10,760 bases of DNA from Paracoccaceae bacterium (lineage in GTDB: Bacteria > Pseudomonadota > Alphaproteobacteria > Rhodobacterales > Rhodobacteraceae), in assembly GCA_023260935.1 (NCBI GenBank), contig JALQTL010000437.1:1-10760 (forward strand). The letters run 5' to 3'. Below the pieces are notes generated by a model. The model did no database searches. It worked only from the letters and a program-made list of their open reading frames with translations, and was not told the DNA's origin. Shown piece after piece: positions 1 to 4,993 of this stretch. Positions within the stretch are counted from its first letter, which is position 1. Each line of letters starts with the position of its first letter. Both the position numbers and the translations under genes were made by a program.

Positions 1-1
1 G

Positions 2-541
2 GGCACCTTCGTCGCGCCAAAGGTAGAGCGGCTGGAGCAGGCACTGTCCTTGCTGACGTCCTTCACCGAGGACATGGCACGGCGGGGAAAGTCGGTGGAA
101 TCGGTCTGGCTGTCGCGCAGCGTCCAGCCTCCGACGCCGGAAGAGGTCATGGCCCTCGGCCTTGGCGCGGGAGAGCCGGTTTCCCGGCTGGAGCGTGTGC
201 GTCGCTCCGATGGTGTGCCCTTGGCCATCGAACGCGCCTCGCTCTCGGTTCAAACCCTGCCCGATCCGCTTCAGGTGGAAGGCAGCCTTTATGCCGTTCT
301 GGAATCGCGCGGGCTGCGGCCGGTGCGGGCCGTGCAGCGCCTTTCGGCCGCCAACCTTGGCCCGCGCGATGCCGAACTTCTGGGCGTGCCTGTGGGCGCG
401 GCGGGCCTGAAGATCGAACGGATCGGCTATCTGCCCTCGGGGCGGGTGGTGGAATTTACCCGCTCTCTCTACCGCGGCGATGCCTATGATTTCGCCGTTG
501 AACTGACGCTTGCCCCCGGACCTGAAAGGACACCCCGATGA
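2..541 (+). CDS. GntR-family (HutC/UTRA type) transcriptional regulator, 5' end missing
   Basis: This is the C-terminal 179 residues of a GntR regulator; the window starts inside the gene. The first residues, GTFVAPKVERLEQ, look like the end of the winged helix-turn-helix wing followed by the linker. The rest fits a UTRA effector domain: an SVESVWLSR strand near residue 30, then a GEPVSRLERVRRSDGVPLAIERASL block, and a C-terminal VVEFTRSLYRGDAYDFAVEL strand pair typical of HutC-type regulators. The stop codon overlaps the next ATG (ATGA), so it heads an operon with the deaminase and nagA. By analogy with NagR/YvoA, DasR and NagQ, it probably represses this amino-sugar operon and responds to GlcN-6-P or GlcNAc-6-P; the ligand is inferred from context only. 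The DNA-binding domain is outside the window. A TTG at position 50 opens a shorter frame but cannot be the true start, because the family sequence continues upstream of it. Confidence 0.88.
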   Translation, partial: GTFVAPKVERLEQALSLLTSFTEDMARRGKSVESVWLSRSVQPPTPEEVMALGLGAGEPVSRLERVRRSDGVPLAIERASLSVQTLPDPLQVEGSLYAVLESRGLRPVRAVQRLSAANLGPRDAELLGVPVGAAGLKIERIGYLPSGRVVEFTRSLYRGDAYDFAVELTLAPGPERTPR

Positions 542-1563
542 CACCCACGCATATGGCGCGCGAGGTGGCGGAATGCCCGGCCGCGGCGGCCCGCTTTCTG
601 GCAGATACCGGCCCGGCCGTTGCCGCCGCCGCCCGCGCGCTGCGCCAGATGGACCCGGGGCTTATCGTCACCGTGGCCCGCGGATCTTCCGATCATGCGG
701 CAACCTTCCTGAAATACGCCGTCGAATTGCTGGCCGGGATTCCTGTCGCCTCTGTCGGGCCTTCGGTCGCCTCCATTTATGGCCGCCCCCTGCGGCTGTC
801 TGGGGCCGCCTGCATCGGCATTTCGCAATCGGGCCAAAGCCCCGATATTGTCGAAATGATGCGCACCGCGAAAAGTGGCGGGGCACTGACAGTGGCGATC
901 ACCAATCAGGACAACAGCCCGATGGCCGGGGCCGCTGACCATTGCCTTGCCCTGCGCGCGGGCGAGGAACGCAGCGTCGCCGCCACCAAGACCTTCATTA
1001 TTTCAGCCCTTGCCGGTCTGGCGCTGCTGGCCGACTGGAAGCAAGACCGCGCGCTGCAAGCCGCCGTCGCCGCCGCGCCGGAAGCCTTTGCCGCCGCCCT
1101 GTCGCTGGACTGGTCACCCCTGTCGGCGCGGCTGTCGCGGGCCGGATCGGCCTTTGTGCTGGGCCGCGGCCCGGCTTTTGCCATCGCCAGCGAAGCCGCA
1201 CTGAAGTTCAAGGAAACCTGCGGCCTTCATGCCGAAGCCTATTCCGCGGCCGAAGTGCTGCATGGCCCGGCGGCACTGGTGCAGGCACAGTTCCCGGTTC
1301 TGGCGCTGGGGGTGGAAGATGCGGCGCTGCCGCAGGTCATCGCCACCGCCGAACGCCTTGCTGCCCAAGGTGCCGATGTGTTCCTGACGGGGGGCGAGGC
1401 CAAGGGGGCCGTCACCCTGCCCTCCGTCTCGGGCCTGCATCCGCTTCTGGCGCCACTGGTGCTGGCGGTGTCCTTTTACAGCTTTGTCGAAGCGCTGGCC
1501 CGCCGAAGGGGCTTTGACCCGGACACACCGCCGCATCTGCGCAAAGTGACGGAGACGGTCTGA
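538..1563 (+). CDS. nagB-II: SIS-domain glucosamine-6-phosphate deaminase (NagB-II type)
   Basis: This 341-residue protein has two SIS domains and resembles the isomerase half of GlmS without the glutaminase domain. Visible motifs are ARGSSDH (47-53), SQSGQSPD (96-103, the sugar-phosphate loop), ERSVAATKTF (144-153), GRGPAFAIASEAALKFKET (209-227), the HAEAYSAAEVLHGP block (231-244) and a tail DPDTPPHLRKVTETV. That tail is the form found in the NagB-II/AgaS-like deaminases. The expected reaction is glucosamine-6-P to fructose-6-P plus ammonia in the cytoplasm, the step after NagA. A Shine-Dalgarno sequence GAAAGG lies 8 bases before the ATG, inside the regulator gene. The gene overlaps the regulator by 4 bases and nagA by 1, so translational coupling is likely. 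It replaces the unrelated classical NagB, common in proteobacteria. An AgaS role on galactosamine-6-P is possible but less likely beside a GlcNAc-type deacetylase. Confidence 0.9.
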   Translation: MTPTHMAREVAECPAAAARFLADTGPAVAAAARALRQMDPGLIVTVARGSSDHAATFLKYAVELLAGIPVASVGPSVASIYGRPLRLSGAACIGISQSGQSPDIVEMMRTAKSGGALTVAITNQDNSPMAGAADHCLALRAGEERSVAATKTFIISALAGLALLADWKQDRALQAAVAAAPEAFAAALSLDWSPLSARLSRAGSAFVLGRGPAFAIASEAALKFKETCGLHAEAYSAAEVLHGPAALVQAQFPVLALGVEDAALPQVIATAERLAAQGADVFLTGGEAKGAVTLPSVSGLHPLLAPLVLAVSFYSFVEALARRRGFDPDTPPHLRKVTETV

Positions 1564-2687
1564 TGCGTCAGGCATTCACCGGCGCCAAAGTCTTCGACGG
1601 GCAGCGGCTGCTGCACGGCGCCGTGGTGGTGACAGAGGGCAAAACCGTCTCTGACATTGCCGATCATGTCCCCCCGGGCGCGAAAGAGGTGGCCTTGGGG
1701 GGCGGGTTCCTGCTGCCGGGCCTGATCGATTTGCAGGTCAACGGCGGAGGCGGGCGCATGGTCGATGCCCAGACCGATGCCGCAGCTCTTGCCGCCATCT
1801 GCGCCACCCATGCACGGCTGGGGGCCACCGGCATCCTGCCGACGCTGATCACCGATACGGACGAAGCGATGGATCAGGTCATCGCTGCCGGCATCGCCGC
1901 CATCGGCACACCGGGATTTCTGGGCCTGCACCTCGAAGGCCCGCACCTCGACCCGCGCCGCAAGGGTGCCCATGATCCGCGCCTGATCCGGCCGATGACT
2001 GGTGCCGATCTCTCACGCCTGCTGGGTGCAGCAGAAAAGCTTCCGGCGCTGATGGTGACGCTGGCGCCCGCGTCCGTTTCGCCCGATCAGGTTGCCGCGC
2101 TTTCTGCCGCGGGCGTCATCGTCAGCATTGGCCACAGCGAATGCACCGGGGCCGAGGCTCAAAGCCTGATCGCCGCAGGGGCGCGCTGCGCCACCCATCT
2201 TTTCAACGCGATGAGCCAGATCGCCAATCGTGAACCCGGGCTGGCCGGCACAGCGCTGACCCGGGGCATCGCCTGCGGGCTGATTGCCGATGGCATCCAC
2301 GTCCACCCCGATGTCATGCGCCTTGCGCTTGCGGCGAAATCCGAAGGCATCTTTCTCGTCTCCGACTGCATGGCCGCCGCCGGCACGGATCAGACCGAAT
2401 TCCGCCTCGGGGGCCGGCGCATCATGCGGCGCGACGGGCGCCTGACACTGGAAGACGGCACGCTGGCGGGGGCAGACCTTACACTGCCCCGCGCGTTTCA
2501 GGTGCTGACGGGGCCGGTGGGCGTTACCCCCGAGCGTGCCTTTGCCATGGCCAGCCGTATACCCGCCGACCTGATCGCCCGGCCCGATCTGGGCCGCATT
2601 GCCCCCGGGCTTGCCGCCGATCTGGTCGCCCTGACACCAGAGCTTGACCTTGCCGCCGTCTGGCAGGCAGGCGACCGCTGCGCCTGA
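1563..2687 (+). CDS. nagA: N-acetylglucosamine-6-phosphate deacetylase
   Basis: This 374-residue member of the amidohydrolase superfamily (E. coli NagA is 382) hydrolyses GlcNAc-6-P to GlcN-6-P and acetate. That feeds the deaminase encoded just upstream. The TIM-barrel entry LPGLIDLQVNGGGG is at 51-64. Metal and catalytic residues are recognisable: E125 in HLEGPHLD, H191 in GHSE, H212 in THLFNAM, the substrate histidine H246 in ADGIHVHPD, and the catalytic aspartate D268 in LVSDCMAAAGT. The small beta-sandwich is closed by the C-terminal GRIAPGLAADLVAL segment. The ATG overlaps the upstream stop (TGATG), and a GGAG sits 8 bases before it inside the upstream gene. This is the last gene of the operon, facing the aminotransferase gene tail-to-tail across 86 bases. 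No transport or kinase gene for GlcNAc is visible here; these may lie upstream. Confidence 0.95.
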   Translation: MRQAFTGAKVFDGQRLLHGAVVVTEGKTVSDIADHVPPGAKEVALGGGFLLPGLIDLQVNGGGGRMVDAQTDAAALAAICATHARLGATGILPTLITDTDEAMDQVIAAGIAAIGTPGFLGLHLEGPHLDPRRKGAHDPRLIRPMTGADLSRLLGAAEKLPALMVTLAPASVSPDQVAALSAAGVIVSIGHSECTGAEAQSLIAAGARCATHLFNAMSQIANREPGLAGTALTRGIACGLIADGIHVHPDVMRLALAAKSEGIFLVSDCMAAAGTDQTEFRLGGRRIMRRDGRLTLEDGTLAGADLTLPRAFQVLTGPVGVTPERAFAMASRIPADLIARPDLGRIAPGLAADLVALTPELDLAAVWQAGDRCA

Positions 2688-2700
2688 CCGCCTTCATCTG

Positions 2701-2753
2701 TTCATAAATATCCTGCGGGGGGTCCGGGGGGCGCAAAGCCACCCGGTCCGCAG
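2701..2753. terminator. G-rich imperfect hairpin with AAATATCC box between convergent nagA and bhcA
   Basis: The 86-base gap between the nagA stop and the bhcA stop holds an AT-rich box, TTCATAAATATCC (2701-2713). It is followed by an imperfect inverted repeat: CTGCGG (2713-2718) pairs with CCGCAG (2748-2753), and the inner arm TCCGGGGGGC pairs imperfectly with GCCACCCGGT. There is no long T tract, so it is not a textbook intrinsic terminator. From memory, many Rhodobacterales intergenic regions carry an AAATATCC box followed by a G-rich/C-rich hairpin, often at gene ends, and this looks like one copy. A role in terminating transcription of one or both converging genes is inferred. Confidence 0.4.
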
Positions 2754-2773
2754 CTTCGGTCACGCGCTTGCGG

Positions 2774-3964
2774 TCATTCGGCGGCCATCGCCAAGGCACC
2801 CGCCGAACCACGGTAATAGTCCTGCGCCGCCGCCACCCCGGATCCAAGCGTCACCGGCCAGCCGAGGTCGGCCATGCACATCTCGGCCGTGGCAAGGCCC
2901 GAAAGCACCATCACATCCGTCAGCATGCCCAGATGGCCAATGCGGAACACCTTGCCGGCCACCTCGCCCAGACCCACGCCAAAGGCGACCCCGTATTTCT
3001 CGGCGGCCAGCTTCACCAGATCGGTACCGTTGCAGCCGGGCGGCACTACCACGGCAGTGACGGTATCCGAAAAAAGCTCGGGCGAGGCAGCGCAGGGTTT
3101 CATGCCCCATGCCGCGACGGCCCGGCGCACGCCCTCTGCCAGCCGGTGATGGCGGGCATAGACATTTTCCAGCCCCTCGTCCTCCAGCACCTCGATGGCC
3201 CTTGCCAGACCGGAGATCAGCCCGACGGCGGGCGTATAGGGATAGCCACCCGCGGCATAGCTTTTCAGCATGTCACGAAAATCGAAGAAGGTGCGCGGCA
3301 GGGTCGCGCTTTCCATCGCGGCAATCGCTTTGGGCGACACGCCCAGAATCGCCAACCCGGCCGGCAGCATGAAGCCCTTCTGGCTTCCCGCCACCGCAAT
3401 ATCCACCCCCCAGGCGCCCATCTCGAAGGGCATCGAGGCGATGGAAGAAACGCCATCCACAAAGAGCAGCGCACCGTGCCCGGCGGCATCCATCGCCCGA
3501 CGGATGCCGGCGATATCGGATTTCACCCCGGTTGCGGTTTCATTATGCGTGGCCAGAACGGCCTTGATCCGGTGGCCCGCATCCGCCTTCAGCGCCGCCT
3601 CGATGGCGGCCAGCGGGGCGCCCTGCCCCCAAGGCGTTTCGATGATCTGCACATTCAGGCCGTGGCGCTGGCACAAATCGATCCAGCGATGGCTGAACAT
3701 GCCGAAACGCGCGGCCAGAACCGTGTCGCCGGGCGAAAGGGTGTTGGTGATCGCCGCTTCCCAGCCTCCGGTGCCGGTGGACGGCAGGATGATCACCTCG
3801 CCCTCGCCCATCTTCAGGACGCGACGCACGCCTTCGACCGCCGGCTTGAACAGCCGCGCAAAGGCGGGGCTGCGGTGATCGATCGTGGGCATGTCACATG
3901 CCTTGCGGATCACCTCGGGCATGTTGGTGGGCCCGAGAATGAAGACGGGGTTCTGAAGGGACAT
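2774..3964 (-). CDS. bhcA: PLP-dependent aspartate--glyoxylate aminotransferase, BhcA-like (class V)
   Basis: This 396-residue class V aminotransferase belongs to the alanine-/serine-glyoxylate aminotransferase group. Visible parts are the N-terminal FILGPTNMPE (8-17), DMPTIDHRSPAF (24-35), the PLP phosphate loop STGTGGWEAA (62-71), the ATHNETATGV segment (138-147), the PLP-ring aspartate D170 in LFVDGVSS, and the Schiff-base lysine K196 in AGSQKGFMLPAG. Compared with remembered sequences, DMPTIDHRSP, the LPRTFFDFRDM segment (no insertion before it) and the length fit Paracoccus BhcA better than methylotroph serine-glyoxylate aminotransferase. BhcA aminates glyoxylate to glycine with aspartate as donor, the entry step of the beta-hydroxyaspartate cycle. 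The divergent BhcR-like regulator supports this. The start is chosen because GAAAGG lies 7 bases upstream and the family N terminus begins there. No bhcB, bhcC or bhcD follows. A serine-glyoxylate role cannot be excluded. Confidence 0.85.
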   Translation of the reverse strand: MSLQNPVFILGPTNMPEVIRKACDMPTIDHRSPAFARLFKPAVEGVRRVLKMGEGEVIILPSTGTGGWEAAITNTLSPGDTVLAARFGMFSHRWIDLCQRHGLNVQIIETPWGQGAPLAAIEAALKADAGHRIKAVLATHNETATGVKSDIAGIRRAMDAAGHGALLFVDGVSSIASMPFEMGAWGVDIAVAGSQKGFMLPAGLAILGVSPKAIAAMESATLPRTFFDFRDMLKSYAAGGYPYTPAVGLISGLARAIEVLEDEGLENVYARHHRLAEGVRRAVAAWGMKPCAASPELFSDTVTAVVVPPGCNGTDLVKLAAEKYGVAFGVGLGEVAGKVFRIGHLGMLTDVMVLSGLATAEMCMADLGWPVTLGSGVAAAQDYYRGSAGALAMAAE

Positions 3965-4025
3965 CGGCGTACCTTTCGGTTTCAGGATGCCTTCACCTTA
4001 GGGCCCGCCCCCTGCATGCACAATT

Positions 4026-4035
4026 TTTTCGAAAA
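4026..4035. promoter_or_regulatory. Candidate operator 1 (perfect 10-base palindrome)
   Basis: TTTTCGAAAA is a perfect palindrome within an A/T-rich stretch between the divergent genes, on the bhcA side of the region. It could be a binding site for the adjacent IclR-family regulator, whose relatives bind short palindromes between divergent genes. The assignment is inference; short A/T palindromes occur by chance in AT-rich DNA. Confidence 0.35.
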
Positions 4036-4061
4036 GATTTTTCATTTTTATGGATTATGCC

Positions 4062-4077
4062 TTTTACCATGATAAAA
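4062..4077. promoter_or_regulatory. Candidate operator 2 (16-base near-perfect palindrome)
   Basis: TTTTACCATGATAAAA matches its reverse complement at 14 of 16 positions, with one mismatched pair. Its centre is 39 bases from the centre of the other palindrome. It overlaps the spacer of the candidate bhcA promoter, a position suited to repression, and is the better of the two operator candidates. The binding protein is inferred to be the divergently encoded IclR regulator. Confidence 0.45.
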
Positions 4078-4140
4078 CAAAACGAAAGCCTTTTTCATCC
4101 ATTTCGACCCACCCCACCCACTGAAAGAAAGTTCCGGTAG

Positions 4141-4968
4141 ATGGCGACCTCTTCCCCCCCTTCCGGGCGCCCACGCGGGCGGCCCCGCGCCTTTCACGAC
4201 AAGACCGACCAGAACACCATTCAGGCGCTGGACCGGGGCCTTGAACTTCTGGCGCTGATGACGGCCAGCCCCGGCCTGACGCTTTCCGAACTGGCCGCCG
4301 CCAGCGGGCAGGCGGTTGCCTCGGTCTATCGCGCGCTGGTCACGCTGCAATCGCATGGCATGGTGGAATGCGAGGAACCGGGTCAGGTCTGGCACATCGG
4401 GTCGGGCGCCTTCCGGGTGGGGTCCGCCTTTCTGCGCCGAACCAAGGTGGTGGAACGCGCCCGCCAGCCGATGGACGGGCTGATGCGCGACACCGGTGAA
4501 ACCGCGAACCTTGGGATCGAGGTAAAGGACGAGGTTCTGTTCCTGAGCCAGGTCGAAACGCATGAGGCGATCCGCGCCTTCTTTCCGCCGGGCACCAAGG
4601 CGCCGATGCATGTCTCTGGCATCGGCAAGGCACTTCTGGCCTGGTATGGCGAAGACAGGGTGCGCGGGATCATTGCCCGAAAGGGGCAGGAAAAGTTCAC
4701 CAGCCTGACCCATGCGTCCGAAAATGCGCTTTTGCGCGATCTGGCCCATACCCGGGCGCGCGGCTATGCGGTGGATGATCAGGAACGCGCCGAGGGCATG
4801 CGCTGCGTGGCCGCCCCCATCTTCAACAGCCATGGCGAGCCGGTGGCGGGCCTGTCTATTTCGGGGCCTGCATTCCGGATGAACCTGTCGGATGCCGGGC
4901 GGCTGGGCAGTCTGGTCCGCCGCGCGGCCGATCAGGTAACAGATGCCATCGGCGGCGTGCAGCCCTGA
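4141..4968 (+). CDS. bhcR: IclR-family transcriptional regulator, BhcR-like
   Basis: This 275-residue regulator has an Arg/Pro-rich N terminus containing RGRP (12-15), then KTDQNTIQALDRGLELL and a winged helix-turn-helix (about 25-85; LSELAAASG and ASVYRALVTLQSHGMVE). An IclR effector-binding domain (about 95-270) follows, with the family motif PMHVSGIGKALLAW (155-168) and GYAVDDQERAEGMRCVAAPIFN (208-229). The divergent BhcA-like gene and the remembered BhcR N terminus (RGRPRAF, DKTDQNTIQ) suggest the glyoxylate-responsive regulator BhcR. It would control the aminotransferase and probably itself from the shared region. The start is firm at its 5' side because an in-frame TAG directly precedes the ATG. 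The ribosome site is weak (GAAAGAAAG, about 9 bases upstream). The ligand is inferred. Plain annotation as an IclR regulator is secure. Confidence 0.9.
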   Translation: MATSSPPSGRPRGRPRAFHDKTDQNTIQALDRGLELLALMTASPGLTLSELAAASGQAVASVYRALVTLQSHGMVECEEPGQVWHIGSGAFRVGSAFLRRTKVVERARQPMDGLMRDTGETANLGIEVKDEVLFLSQVETHEAIRAFFPPGTKAPMHVSGIGKALLAWYGEDRVRGIIARKGQEKFTSLTHASENALLRDLAHTRARGYAVDDQERAEGMRCVAAPIFNSHGEPVAGLSISGPAFRMNLSDAGRLGSLVRRAADQVTDAIGGVQP

Positions 4969-4993
4969 CAGCGGCCACGCGATCCGCGGTCAG
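4965..4993. terminator. Hairpin spanning both stop codons of convergent bhcR and parC
   Basis: The arms CTGACAGCGG (4965-4974) and CCGCGGTCAG (4984-4993) pair at 9 of 10 positions around a 9-base loop. The TGA of bhcR (4966-4968) and the complement of the parC TGA (4990-4992) both sit inside the stem. Only 21 bases separate the two genes, so this is the only space for termination on either side. There is no T tract on either strand. A bidirectional terminator or 3' end stabiliser is inferred. Confidence 0.45.

Larger units (their letters stand above)
3965..4140. promoter_or_regulatory. Divergent bhcA/bhcR control region, AT-rich
   Basis: The 176 bases between the divergent starts contain a strikingly AT-rich core (about 4020-4100) in otherwise GC-rich DNA, as expected for two back-to-back promoters. 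A possible -10 box for bhcA on the minus strand is CATAAT (complement of 4054-4059), with a weak TTGTTT about 15 bases further upstream. For bhcR no convincing -35/-10 pair was found; GATAAA at 4071-4076 is only a candidate. Two palindromes, listed separately, lie in this core. In Paracoccus denitrificans the IclR regulator BhcR binds between bhcR and bhcA and is released by glyoxylate; the same arrangement is inferred here. Confidence 0.6.

Noticed and set aside
2768..4072. A 434-codon open frame on the plus strand opposite bhcA
   Set aside because: It lies antisense to a clear aminotransferase gene, shows no family motifs, and ends in the divergent control region.
4048..4833. A 261-codon minus-strand frame opposite bhcR
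   Set aside because: It has no domain signal and runs against a clear IclR gene; its opening is a shadow of third-position G/C bias.
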